Shown: one piece after another, positions 16,462-24,985 of the stretch | Position numbering within the stretch: position 1 is the first letter of the stretch | Layout: each line of letters begins with the position of its first letter | Source: an uncultured bacterium | GTDB taxonomy: Bacteria > Bacteroidota > Bacteroidia > Bacteroidales > CAIXTV01 | NCBI GenBank assembly: GCA_903922465.1 | Contig: CAIXTV010000053.1 | Location: 1-34,516 of the forward strand | DNA length: 34,516 nucleotides | Direction: 5' to 3' | Program-made: the position numbers and the translations under genes | The notes under the pieces: model-generated | Told to the model about the DNA's origin: nothing | The model's database searches: none | What the model saw: only the letters and a program-made list of their open reading frames with translations

Positions 16462-17162
16462 TGGAAGCCTGGATTAATGAAGCATTAAACTCGGGTCACT
16501 CGGGGCTGACCGTTTTAATAGCCGTTTTTTTGATGGGGGTTATCAGCGTGCTATCGTGTAGCTGCAACTTTGCCGTAATTGGCCTTGTTGCAGGCTATAC
16601 AGGAACGGTGGGAGCCACATCAAAATCGCGACAAGTCATATTTAGCAGCCTCTTCTTCCTAATTGGCACTGTGGTATCCTTAGCTATTATCGGGGGCATC
16701 ATTGGGTATGCCGGACATCTCATAAATGCCTCCCTAGGACGATATTGGAAAGTTGCAGCAGGTTTGATTTCCATCATTTTCGGATTATACACCATCGGAT
16801 TGTTCCCTTTTAAAATCCCAGGCATTTCTCTTAGCCGCAAAGAAAATAAAGGTGGAATAATTTCGGCCATTATCTTTGGTTTATTGGTGGGGGGCTTGTC
16901 TTCGGCACTGAGCATGTGCTGCAATCCTATCTTTCCTATTGTTCTGGCGGCCTCCTTTATAAAAGGCAGCATGCTTTGGGGAATGCTAATGCTGATAACC
17001 TTTGCATTGGGGTTCGGTCTACCATTGGCCGCCGCCATGATAGGCCTTGGCCTAGGAATTGGTAAAGTCTCCACCCTCATGAATAAGTTTGGGAATGTAA
17101 TTAAATATGCCGGAGGGATAACCCTTCTTATCATAGGCTTCTATTTCCTTTTCACCTTCTAA
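16461..17162 (+). CDS. CcdA/DsbD-type transmembrane thiol-electron transporter
   Basis: A 233-residue protein with six membrane helices in two pseudo-symmetric halves, the CcdA/DsbD-beta fold. Cysteines occur in each half as in the family, here doubled: LSCSCNF (Cys33, Cys35) and SMCCNPIFP (Cys153, Cys154). It would carry electrons from cytoplasmic thioredoxin across the membrane, or possibly move a thiophilic ion. The preceding Cys-rich protein is a likely partner, and hgcA starts 8 bp later. Confidence 0.82.
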   Translation: MEAWINEALNSGHSGLTVLIAVFLMGVISVLSCSCNFAVIGLVAGYTGTVGATSKSRQVIFSSLFFLIGTVVSLAIIGGIIGYAGHLINASLGRYWKVAAGLISIIFGLYTIGLFPFKIPGISLSRKENKGGIISAIIFGLLVGGLSSALSMCCNPIFPIVLAASFIKGSMLWGMLMLITFALGFGLPLAAAMIGLGLGIGKVSTLMNKFGNVIKYAGGITLLIIGFYFLFTF

Positions 17163-17170
17163 TTTTATTC

Positions 17171-18205
17171 ATGAAACCGCCTTACATTATTGGTCATTTA
17201 GATTCTGCAATTGGCAAGATAGATCAGGTTTCAACCGTTTGGAGCAGAGAAGATATTGTGGCAACCCTCAAGGTGCGTTGGTCAATTGGAAGGATGAGAT
17301 ATACCGTAGAACCAGGAATATATGCTATAGGTTCACCCGATGAAAATTCCGAAGTTTTTGTTACAGGTAATTTCAAACTTAGCTTCGATCATGTCCGTAG
17401 GGCTTTGCAAAGCATGAATGTTTGGCTGCTTATTCTCGATACCAAAGGCATTAATGTTTGGTGTGCCGCAGGAAAAGGCACCTTTGGTACAGCAGAACTT
17501 ATCCACAGAATTAAAACCCACCAACTCGAGAAGCTGCTTACTCATCATAAGATAATTGTTCCTCAATTGGGTGCCGTAGGTGTGTCAGCTCATGAAGTAA
17601 GAAATCAGACAGGATTTAGAATTATTTATGGTCCTGTTCGTGCTGAAGACATTAAAGATTTTGTTGATTTACAGCATAAGGCAACACCCGAAATGAGGAA
17701 AATAAAGTTTACTTTGCCTGATCGATTAAAACTTATTCCTGTCGAAATAACTTATGGCAAGCATTATCTTATTTTGGTTCCTGCTATATTTTTTATTTTG
17801 TCAGGCTTAAATCCTCATGGCTATTCCATTGATTTTGCATTCAACAATGGAGCCCGTGCCGTTTTAAACCTTTTAATTGCCTACATTTCAGGATGTATTT
17901 TAACGCCTATACTTCTTCCTTATCTGCCTTTTAAAAGGTTTTCGCTTAAGGGCCTGCTCATAGGTTGGATTTTCACATCTTTATTACTCTATTTACAACT
18001 ACTGGGGAATAACATCTTAGAAATCATTTCGTGGTATCTGATGATGGGTGGCCTTTCTTCATTTATGGCCATGAATTTCACAGGTTCTTCTACCTTCACC
18101 TCACTATCAGGAGTGCAGAAGGAGATGAAACTTTCTCTGCCAGTTCAAATAATTGGAACAGCAATAGGCTGTATCGCATGGATAATTGCACGATTTATAT
18201 CATAA
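17171..18205 (+). CDS. hgcA: HgcA: corrinoid protein for mercury methylation
   Basis: A 344-residue protein. The diagnostic cap-helix motif NVWCAAGKGTFGT is at residues 95-107, with Cys98 expected as lower axial ligand to the cobalt of the corrinoid. The cytoplasmic corrinoid domain spans about residues 1-190. Five membrane helices follow (about 198-212, 228-252, 260-278, 283-302, 323-342), the HgcA layout. HgcA transfers a methyl group to Hg(II), giving methylmercury, with HgcB as reductant. The NVWCAAGK motif also occurs in acetogenic CFeSP, but that protein lacks the membrane domain. hgcB follows after 2 bp. Confidence 0.96.
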   Translation: MKPPYIIGHLDSAIGKIDQVSTVWSREDIVATLKVRWSIGRMRYTVEPGIYAIGSPDENSEVFVTGNFKLSFDHVRRALQSMNVWLLILDTKGINVWCAAGKGTFGTAELIHRIKTHQLEKLLTHHKIIVPQLGAVGVSAHEVRNQTGFRIIYGPVRAEDIKDFVDLQHKATPEMRKIKFTLPDRLKLIPVEITYGKHYLILVPAIFFILSGLNPHGYSIDFAFNNGARAVLNLLIAYISGCILTPILLPYLPFKRFSLKGLLIGWIFTSLLLYLQLLGNNILEIISWYLMMGGLSSFMAMNFTGSSTFTSLSGVQKEMKLSLPVQIIGTAIGCIAWIIARFIS

Positions 18206-18207
18206 AC

Positions 18208-18507
18208 ATGAAAGAACTTAGCTATTTAACAAATGTAGTAACACTCACACTCGACGAGCAGAAGTGCAATGGTTGCACTATGTGTATTTTGGTTTGTCCA
18301 CACGAGGTGTTTGTTTTAAGAAACAAGAAAGCATTTATTCAGAATAAAGACGCCTGTATGGAATGCGGAGCCTGTGCCAAAAACTGCCCCGATGAAGCCA
18401 TCTATGTGAAGTCGGGAGTTGGATGTGCGGCTGGAATTATCAATGGACTCATCAGAGGCACTGAACCAAGCTGCGATTGTTCTGGCCCGAATGGTAGCTG
18501 CTGTTAA
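18208..18507 (+). CDS. hgcB: HgcB: two-[4Fe-4S] ferredoxin partner of HgcA
   Basis: A 99-residue ferredoxin. Cluster motifs are CNGCTMCILVCP (Cys20, 23, 26, 30) and CMECGACAKNCP (Cys50, 53, 56, 60). SGVGCAAGIINGL holds Cys73, the extra cysteine characteristic of HgcB. The tail SCDCSGPNGSCC ends in a vicinal pair Cys98-Cys99, thought to bind Hg(II) and hand it to HgcA. ATG 18208, 2 bp after hgcA, is the correct start; a longer frame from 18031 would overlap hgcA. All residues known to be required for methylation appear present. Confidence 0.96.
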   Translation: MKELSYLTNVVTLTLDEQKCNGCTMCILVCPHEVFVLRNKKAFIQNKDACMECGACAKNCPDEAIYVKSGVGCAAGIINGLIRGTEPSCDCSGPNGSCC

Positions 18508-18646
18508 TTATGCAATGATAGAATTGTATAACTGTAAAATTAAGCTTTTTATCATAGTAAAATAAAAGCGTAAAACCATCAAAAAACACCCAGTCTCCAT
18601 TTCCCATTAAATCATTTAATAATTTTATCATTCATTAATTAACCTC

Positions 18647-19732
18647 ATGCCAACAAATAAAAGATTAAACTTTCTCGATAGATACTTAACTATATGGATA
18701 TTCACTGCCATGGCAGTGGGTGTTCTTTCAGGCTATTTTTTCCCAGCAATTGCACAATTTTGGGATTCCTTAAAGTCATCTCCCGAAAGCACTACCAACA
18801 TACCTATTGCTATCGGATTGATACTGATGATGTATCCTCCATTAGCAAAAGTGAAATATGAAGAATTAGGAGATGTGTTCAAAAACGTAAAAATATTGAC
18901 CTTGTCATTAATACAGAATTGGGTGATAGGCCCAGTGCTGATGTTTGCCCTTGCCATCCTCTTCTTTAAACTATTTCCGGGCGAAAACAATGCCAACCTC
19001 CCTTATATGTATGGCATTATCATGATTGGCCTCGCCCGTTGCATTGCCATGGTAATCGTTTGGAACGACCTCGCCAAAGGTGATACTCAATATGCTGCTG
19101 GCTTGGTGGCTTTCAATTCTATTTTTCAGGTATTGTTTTTTTCGCTCTATGCCTATGTTTTTATTGCCATCTTGCCCGCTTGGTTTGGAATCCCTACGAG
19201 CGATGCAGTGGAAAGAATCACCATTGCACAAATTGCCGAAAGTGTTTTTATTTATCTTGGCATTCCGTTTATTGCAGGATTTCTTACTCGTTTTATTCTC
19301 ATCCGTATCAAAAGTAAGCAATGGTATCATACAAAATTTATCCCTAAAATCAGTCCGCTAACCCTAATTGCTCTCTTGTTTACCATTGTGGTGATGTTCT
19401 CACTTAAAGGCGAATACATTATAAAGATACCCCTCGATGTGGTGCTCATTGCAATTCCTTTGCTTATCTATTTCGTGCTGATGTTTGTAGGTTCATTCTT
19501 TATGAGCAAGAGAGTTGGAGCAACTTATGCCCAATCGGTAACCCTTTCGTTTACGGCTGCTAGCAACAATTTTGAACTAGCAATTGCCGTGGCTATCGCA
19601 ATATTTGGCATGAATTCAGGCGAAGCCTTCACTGCTGTTATTGGGCCACTAGTGGAAGTGCCCGTGATGATTGCCCTAGTGAATGTGGCTTTTTGGTTTA
19701 AGAAAAAGTATTTCCCTCCCCTCCCCAAATAA
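18647..19732 (+). CDS. acr3: ACR3-family arsenite efflux transporter
   Basis: A 361-residue transporter with ten membrane helices. [21 protein letters not shown] contains the conserved helix-4 Cys of ACR3, and [18 protein letters not shown] is the second conserved discontinuous-helix motif. It exports arsenite produced by ArsC. It is 139 bp downstream of hgcB, the widest gap in the operon apart from the cassette; I saw no TAnnTTTG box there, so read-through from the ars promoter is likely. Confidence 0.95.
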   Translation: MPTNKRLNFLDRYLTIWIFTAMAVGVLSGYFFPAIAQFWDSLKSSPESTTNIPIAIGLILMMYPPLAKVKYEELGDVFKNVKILTLSLIQNWVIGPVLMFALAILFFKLFPGENNANLPYMYGIIMIGLARCIAMVIVWNDLAKGDTQYAAGLVAFNSIFQVLFFSLYAYVFIAILPAWFGIPTSDAVERITIAQIAESVFIYLGIPFIAGFLTRFILIRIKSKQWYHTKFIPKISPLTLIALLFTIVVMFSLKGEYIIKIPLDVVLIAIPLLIYFVLMFVGSFFMSKRVGATYAQSVTLSFTAASNNFELAIAVAIAIFGMNSGEAFTAVIGPLVEVPVMIALVNVAFWFKKKYFPPLPK

Positions 19733-19776
19733 AATTTAATGGCCATAGGTCTGATTATTCAAGCATCATTTTTATT

Positions 19777-19810
19777 AACTCATTTAATTGATAATTATTC
19801 TTAATGAGTT
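19777..19810 (+). terminator. Possible terminator hairpin after the ars-hgc operon
   Basis: AACTCATT (19777-19784) and AATGAGTT (19803-19810) form a perfect 8-bp inverted repeat with an 18-base AT-rich loop, 45 bases after acr3. A weak T-rich tract follows near 19820. Confidence 0.4.
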
Positions 19811-20120
19811 TAAAATTGATTTTTATTCAAAAAGACACAATCTAACCTCATTCGTTTAATTGGGTCTCTATTGTGAGCATATTCTATTGTTTATCGAAAC
19901 ATTCGTATTCACTATAAGGCAGTAGTTTAAAACTTATTGAATCTTTTATTGTTGCTTCATAGCTATAAACACCCACAGAGCAAAACTTCCTAAATCTAAT
20001 GATTCGAAAACAGACTAATCCTATTAACAGCATAAAAGACATTTCAACCCCCTTTAATATCCAAATAAGGTATTCAGCTTAAATTTCCACAGAGATTTTC
20101 TAGGCTAAGGATAAATAATG
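19811..20120. other. Gene-free AT-rich spacer
   Basis: About 310 bp between the putative terminator and the next promoter. I find no gene, RNA fold or repeat that I can support. Confidence 0.5.
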
Positions 20121-20128
20121 TAATTTTG
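20121..20128 (+). promoter_or_regulatory. Candidate -7 box for the gene at 20149
   Basis: TAATTTTG, matching TAnnTTTG, ends 20 bases before the ATG. Confidence 0.5.
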
Positions 20129-20148
20129 AGGCTTTAAGAATTAGCATT

Positions 20149-20670
20149 ATGAAAAGGGCCTTTCTTTTTTTCTATACTTTAATCCTGTTTGTTACCTCTG
20201 CTTTCTCTCAGGATTCCTTGATAATAAAAATCAACAGAAAAAAATACTTGCTTAACGACCAAGAAATAAACAAGTCGGATTTAGATCGTATTTTAAAAAA
20301 TAACGCATCTTCATCCTACGAATTTAATTATTACAAAAGCCATTCCAAACTGGCTTCTGAAGGAGGTAATATTGCTGTAGTGGGAGTTACCATGGGAGAA
20401 ATATTTCTTACTTACGTTATGTTGGAACAGAAAAAGGCAGATAGTTTTCACAAAAATGCCGATGCTGATGTTGCATTAATTGGTTTAATTGCCACCATAA
20501 CTGGAACCGTATTTGGACTAGTTTCTATTCCTTTTTCCATATCATCAAAACACCATCTTAAAAAAGCCATCAGAAACTTCAATATTGCCAAAAAGTCGGC
20601 AAGTGGAAATCCTTTACAATTAAATTTCACCCTTAATTCCTATGGCTTTGGACTTAAATGGTCATTTTAA
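20149..20670 (+). CDS. Secreted or membrane-associated hypothetical protein
   Basis: A 173-residue protein not assigned to a family. It has a signal peptide (MKRAFLFFYTLILFVTSAFSQ, cut near SAFSQ), a short charged N-terminal domain, then two hydrophobic Gly-rich segments (about residues 74-92 and 107-132, the latter DVALIGLIATITGTVFGLVS) and a C-terminal strand-like segment ending in GFGLKWSF. The ending in an aromatic residue after alternating hydrophobics would suit an outer-membrane strand. The promoter box supports a real gene, transcribed alone. Confidence 0.7.
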   Translation: MKRAFLFFYTLILFVTSAFSQDSLIIKINRKKYLLNDQEINKSDLDRILKNNASSSYEFNYYKSHSKLASEGGNIAVVGVTMGEIFLTYVMLEQKKADSFHKNADADVALIGLIATITGTVFGLVSIPFSISSKHHLKKAIRNFNIAKKSASGNPLQLNFTLNSYGFGLKWSF

Positions 20671-20889
20671 TCACAAACCCATAATGTAGTGTACTTTTTG
20701 AATACCTGATAAATCTTTAACCCCTTAACAAAGAATAATTCGAAATTATTATTCATCCTATATACAATGCATTTCAGAAAGAAGAAATTGCAGTTTTGAT
20801 AAAGCCATAAGTTTATGATTTCTTTATTCCCTTTGAATGAAGTAAATACGGCAATAAAAATTGAAAGTGTACAATTAAAAGGATATTCG

Positions 20890-20897
20890 TACTTTTG
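20890..20897 (+). promoter_or_regulatory. Candidate -7 box for dut operon
   Basis: TACTTTTG matches TAnnTTTG and ends 19 bases before ATG 20917. A TTG at 20861 is slightly too far upstream (26 bases). The position excludes the longer reading frame that starts at 20815. Confidence 0.5.
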
Positions 20898-20916
20898 CAT
20901 TTCATTTATAAACAAC

Positions 20917-21351
20917 ATGAAGGTAAACATCATCAATACATCACATCATCCTCTGCCAGCCTACGAAACCGTGGCTTCGGCAGGCATGGATCTTCGTGCA
21001 AACCTCGAAAATTCAGTTTTGCTAAAACCCCTAGAAAGAACATTAATTCCTACGGGTTTGTTTATCGAACTTCCTGAAGGATATGAAGCACAAGTGCGTC
21101 CACGCAGTGGTTTAGCCATTAAAAAGGGCATTACTGTCCTAAATACCCCAGGCACAATAGATGCTGATTATCGTGGCGAAATAAAAGTTATCATCATCAA
21201 TCTCTCTAGCGAGGATTTCGTTGTGGAAGATGGCGAACGAATTGCCCAAATGATTGTCAGTTCGCACGAAAGAGTGGATTGGGAAGCTGTGGAAGAACTC
21301 AAACCCAGCGACAGAGGGGCAGGCGGATTTGGACATACAGGAAAACATTAA
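20917..21351 (+). CDS. dut: Deoxyuridine 5'-triphosphate nucleotidohydrolase (dUTPase)
   Basis: A 144-residue trimeric dUTPase that hydrolyses dUTP to dUMP. All five motifs are visible: [38 protein letters not shown] and the flexible C-terminal [10 protein letters not shown]. Length is typical. It leads a block (dut, nucleotidyltransferase, TPR lipoprotein, DUF4292 lipoprotein) often found in Bacteroidota; gaps are 12 bp, a 4-bp overlap, and 6 bp. Confidence 0.95.
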   Translation: MKVNIINTSHHPLPAYETVASAGMDLRANLENSVLLKPLERTLIPTGLFIELPEGYEAQVRPRSGLAIKKGITVLNTPGTIDADYRGEIKVIIINLSSEDFVVEDGERIAQMIVSSHERVDWEAVEELKPSDRGAGGFGHTGKH

Positions 21352-21363
21352 CAAACAAAACAC

Positions 21364-22365
21364 ATGAAAATAATTATCCCCATGGCAGGTATGGGCAAAC
21401 GAATGCGCCCTCATACCCTTAGCATTCCCAAACCCCTTATCAGAATAGCCGGTAAACCCATAGTGCAACGATTGGTAGAAGATATCATCAAAGTAAGCAC
21501 CGAACCTGTCGATGAAATTGCATTTATTATTGGCAATTTTGGTAAAGAAGTTGAAGCACAACTCTTAAGCATTGCCGAAAATGTTGGGGCTAAAGGGTGT
21601 ATCTACTATCAAGAAGAAGCATTGGGCACAGCTCATGCCATATTATGTGCTGCCCCTTCGCTGAAGGGTAATATCACAGTGGCTTTTGCCGATACCCTTT
21701 TTAAAGCAAGTTTTCAACTTAATCAGTCACTCGATAGTGTGATTTGGGTGCAAAAAGTAAAGAACCCCGAACTTTTTGGCGTGGTAATTACGAACGAAAA
21801 GGGATGCATTACAGACTTCATCGAAAAGTCCAAAACCTTTGTAAGCGATTTGGCCATTATTGGTATTTATTATTTTCGCTCAGGCGAATATTTGAAAGAA
21901 GAATTACAATACCTTATCGATAACGAAGTGGTGGTAAATGGCGAATATCAACTCACCGATGCCTTGCAAAATATGATGCAAAAGGGCACTGTTTTTCATA
22001 CCGATAGTGTAGACGAATGGCTCGATTGTGGAAATAAAGACGCAACAGTATACACCCATCAGCGTGTCCTCGAACATCAGGGGGAAATGCAACAAACCCC
22101 CATAAACCTGACTTTGGTTAATTCCAAAATCATTGAACCCTGTTATATTGGCAGTAATGTGAGTTTGAAGAATTCAACCATAGGACCTTACGTTTCTGTC
22201 GACGACAATAGCACTCTCGAAGATGTAATGATAGAAAACACCATGGTTGGGAAGAACTGTAAACTGTGGCAATCAGAAATTAAAAATTCGATGTTGGGCA
22301 ATAATATTGAGTACTCAGGCGTTAGTAATGATTTAAGTATTGGAGATTATTCAACTATCAGATGA
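21364..22365 (+). CDS. Sugar-phosphate nucleotidyltransferase
   Basis: A 333-residue NDP-sugar pyrophosphorylase. The N-terminal signature IIPMAGMGKRMRPHTLSIPKPL provides the nucleotide-binding loop and catalytic Lys. LGTAHAI and DTLFKA (metal Asp) follow, then WLDCGNKDA. Residues about 250-333 look like a left-handed beta-helix of hexapeptide repeats (CYIGSNVSLKNSTIGPYVSV). It would activate a sugar-1-phosphate for glycan synthesis; which sugar cannot be told. The stop overlaps the next start (ATGA). Confidence 0.9.
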   Translation: MKIIIPMAGMGKRMRPHTLSIPKPLIRIAGKPIVQRLVEDIIKVSTEPVDEIAFIIGNFGKEVEAQLLSIAENVGAKGCIYYQEEALGTAHAILCAAPSLKGNITVAFADTLFKASFQLNQSLDSVIWVQKVKNPELFGVVITNEKGCITDFIEKSKTFVSDLAIIGIYYFRSGEYLKEELQYLIDNEVVVNGEYQLTDALQNMMQKGTVFHTDSVDEWLDCGNKDATVYTHQRVLEHQGEMQQTPINLTLVNSKIIEPCYIGSNVSLKNSTIGPYVSVDDNSTLEDVMIENTMVGKNCKLWQSEIKNSMLGNNIEYSGVSNDLSIGDYSTIR

Positions 22366-24098
22366 GAAAACCTATTAAGCTATTAATTTGTATTGTTTTA
22401 TTGGGTGGATTATGGTCGTGCAAAACAACCCCATCGCACAAGACTCAAAAAAGTTCTTTGGAAAGTGGAGCCGATTTATTTAAATATAAAACTTCTTCCC
22501 TACTAATTGATGCGAGTCGTGCAAAAATCATAGGGAATACTTCGGAAGCAATAGATTTGTATAAAAGTATCATCCAAGGTGATCCAAAATGTGCAGTTGC
22601 TCATTATGAACTAGCAAACCTGTACTACTCGCAAAAGAATTATACCGAAGCACTTGTATACGGGAAAAAGGCAGTTGACCTAAACCCTTCAGAAGATTGG
22701 TATGTATATTTACTGGCCATGATTGATAATAAAACAAGCAATTTCGGTGAATCAACAAAACTTTATCAGCAATTATCCGAGAAAAACCCTTATAAATTAG
22801 AGTACTTTTATGAGTGGGCTTATGCACTCCTCTACGAATCGAAATATCAGGAAGCCATAAAGGTGTATGATAAAATCGAAAAATTATCCGGTATAGATGA
22901 AAAGATTATTGTGCAAAAACAAAAACTCTATCTTCAGTTGAATAAAGTAGATAAAGCTGCCGATGAAATTAATAAGCTATGCCTGCAATTTCCCAATGAA
23001 GTTAAGTATGCATTGATGATAGCCGATATGTATGCCATCAACGAAATGCCAGATAAGGCTATGGTGTTTTACAAAAAAGCACTGGCCATAGATTCCTTAA
23101 GCCCTTACATTCACTTATCGCTATCTGATTATTATAGGAAAAAGGGGGATAATACTAAGTTTCTAGAAGAAATACGCTTCTGCTTTTCGAGTTCGCAATT
23201 AGATATTGATACTAAAATTAAAGTATTGTTATCATATTATACTGCAAGCGAGACCCAGCCTCAGCTCAGAGACGAGGCTTATGAATTAATGGATACCCTT
23301 ATTAAAGTACATCCTAACGACCCTAAGGCTTATTCAATGCTTGGTGATTTTCTATTAAGAGATAAAAAAGACGCCAGGGCTAGGGAAGTGTTTGCGAAAG
23401 TAGTTACTTTAGACAGTTCTAAATATATTGTTTGGGAACAATTGCTCTATCTCGATGTGAACTTAGCAGACGATTCTATGCTTTTGGTGCATAGTAAGAA
23501 AGCTATGGAACTTTTCCCTGAACAGGCTATGCCCTATTTGTTTTATGGTTCTTCACTTATCAGAAAAACAAATTATGCTGAAGGGGTGGATGTGTTAAAG
23601 CAAGGAGTTTATTATGTGGCCGACAACAAAGAAGTTCAATCACAGTTCTATACTTATTTGGGCGACGCATATAATCAACTTAAGAAATATCCCGAATCTG
23701 ATGAGTCCTACGATAAAGCCCTGAAATATATGCCTGATAATGTATATGTTTTGAATAACTATAGCTATTATCTTTCATTACGTAACGACAGATTGGAGAA
23801 AGCAGAAGAATTGGCTAAAAAAGCAAATGATTTAGTGAAAAACAATGCTTCATACTTAGATACTTACGCATGGGTCCTTTATAAGGCAAAGAAAACCAAT
23901 GAGGCCAAAGGTATAATAGAAAAAGCATTACAATATGGAGGTGATAAGAATGATATTATTTTGGAGCATTATGGCGATATATTATTCACTTTAGGAGAAA
24001 AAGAAAAAGCTTTTGTTCAATGGAATATTGCAAGAACATTAGGTAAGGGCTCTGATTTGTTAGACAAAAAAATAAGTGAAAGAAATCTTTTCGAATAA
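22362..24098 (+). CDS. TPR-repeat lipoprotein
   Basis: A 578-residue protein with a lipoprotein signal (lipobox GLWSC) followed by about ten tetratricopeptide repeats, for example CAVAHYELANLYYSQKNY, PEDWYVYLLAMI-like segments, and YPESDESYDKALKYMPDN. TPR proteins are scaffolds for protein complexes. Lipid anchoring and the neighbouring DUF4292 lipoprotein suggest a role at the cell envelope, possibly in lipoprotein or outer-membrane assembly. This is inference from context. Confidence 0.88.
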   Translation: MRKPIKLLICIVLLGGLWSCKTTPSHKTQKSSLESGADLFKYKTSSLLIDASRAKIIGNTSEAIDLYKSIIQGDPKCAVAHYELANLYYSQKNYTEALVYGKKAVDLNPSEDWYVYLLAMIDNKTSNFGESTKLYQQLSEKNPYKLEYFYEWAYALLYESKYQEAIKVYDKIEKLSGIDEKIIVQKQKLYLQLNKVDKAADEINKLCLQFPNEVKYALMIADMYAINEMPDKAMVFYKKALAIDSLSPYIHLSLSDYYRKKGDNTKFLEEIRFCFSSSQLDIDTKIKVLLSYYTASETQPQLRDEAYELMDTLIKVHPNDPKAYSMLGDFLLRDKKDARAREVFAKVVTLDSSKYIVWEQLLYLDVNLADDSMLLVHSKKAMELFPEQAMPYLFYGSSLIRKTNYAEGVDVLKQGVYYVADNKEVQSQFYTYLGDAYNQLKKYPESDESYDKALKYMPDNVYVLNNYSYYLSLRNDRLEKAEELAKKANDLVKNNASYLDTYAWVLYKAKKTNEAKGIIEKALQYGGDKNDIILEHYGDILFTLGEKEKAFVQWNIARTLGKGSDLLDKKISERNLFE

Positions 24099-24104
24099 AA
24101 AAAT

Positions 24105-24956
24105 ATGTCACTCGTAAATAACAGGATTTCTCTGCTGTTGGTTTTCATGTTTATAATGTTGTTTTCATGCAAAACTACTAAGAAAATCGAAAAAAAAATC
24201 ATCAAAGAACCCCTTAAAAGTGATTCGGCTAACGATTATCTTTTCGATAATCTGAAGAAAAACGAATTCAACTTCACGTGGCTTTCTTTTAAATTTAGTG
24301 CTGACCTCAATATCAACCAATCGAGTAAAAGCTTTAGCGGATTAATTAATATTAGAAAAGACAGTGTGATTTGGATTTCAATCTCTAAGATGGGGTTTGA
24401 AGTTGCACGCATACTAATTACAGAAGACTCTGCAAAGTTTATGAACCGCATCGAATCGTCATACTTTGTAGGAGATTTCAAGCTTATAAATTCATTTACC
24501 AATACGGTTTTCGATTTCAATATGTTGCAATCACTTTTCATCGGGAACGACTTTTCGTATTATGAAACTGATAAATTCAAAGCCTCTTACGAAAACAATC
24601 AGTATAAACTTTCTACCTTTAACCGAACCAAGTTGAAGAAACATATTAAGAACGAAAATGAAAGTTACAAGGTCTTGGTTCAGGATATATGGTTAACACC
24701 CGGGACATTTAAAATCAATAGGGTGAAGGTGAAGGAAATTAAGGAGAAAAGATCGCTTGACGTATTATATTCAATTTATCAGGCTGTCGAAAACCAATTG
24801 TTTCCTACCAGAGCTGTGTTTGATATTTCGGCAGAAACTCCCTTTGTTCTTACCCTTGAATATTCAAGAATTAAAGTGAACGAGCCACAGGGAATTCCCT
24901 TCCGCATTCCTGAGAAATACAATAAACTCAGTACTTTTAGTTTCGGTTCCGATTAA
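24105..24956 (+). CDS. DUF4292-type lipoprotein
   Basis: A 283-residue lipoprotein (signal ending MLFSCKTT) of the DUF4292 family. It is mostly beta-strand; NINQSSKSFSGLINIRKDSVIWISISKMGFEVARILIT is the recognisable N-terminal region, interpreted by family resemblance as a LolA/LolB-like half barrel. A role in lipoprotein transport is plausible but unproven. In many relatives an M23 peptidase gene follows; here a convergent meaB does. Confidence 0.8.
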   Translation: MSLVNNRISLLLVFMFIMLFSCKTTKKIEKKIIKEPLKSDSANDYLFDNLKKNEFNFTWLSFKFSADLNINQSSKSFSGLINIRKDSVIWISISKMGFEVARILITEDSAKFMNRIESSYFVGDFKLINSFTNTVFDFNMLQSLFIGNDFSYYETDKFKASYENNQYKLSTFNRTKLKKHIKNENESYKVLVQDIWLTPGTFKINRVKVKEIKEKRSLDVLYSIYQAVENQLFPTRAVFDISAETPFVLTLEYSRIKVNEPQGIPFRIPEKYNKLSTFSFGSD

Positions 24957-24985
24957 TACACTGAATTCAAATAATCAATATAGTT

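Noticed and set aside
16595-17134. 179-codon minus-strand open frame opposite the CcdA-like gene
   Set aside because: It is a shadow of the membrane protein; Pro/Met/Ile-rich composition reflects the complementary strand of hydrophobic codons.
17171-18205. Acetyl-CoA pathway corrinoid protein (CFeSP large subunit)
   Set aside because: The shared cap-helix motif is present, but five C-terminal membrane helices and the adjacent HgcB identify HgcA; no other acetyl-CoA synthase genes are near.
18031-18207. N-terminal extension of HgcB
   Set aside because: It overlaps hgcA in another frame; ATG 18208 yields the normal HgcB length and places Cys73 at its expected number.
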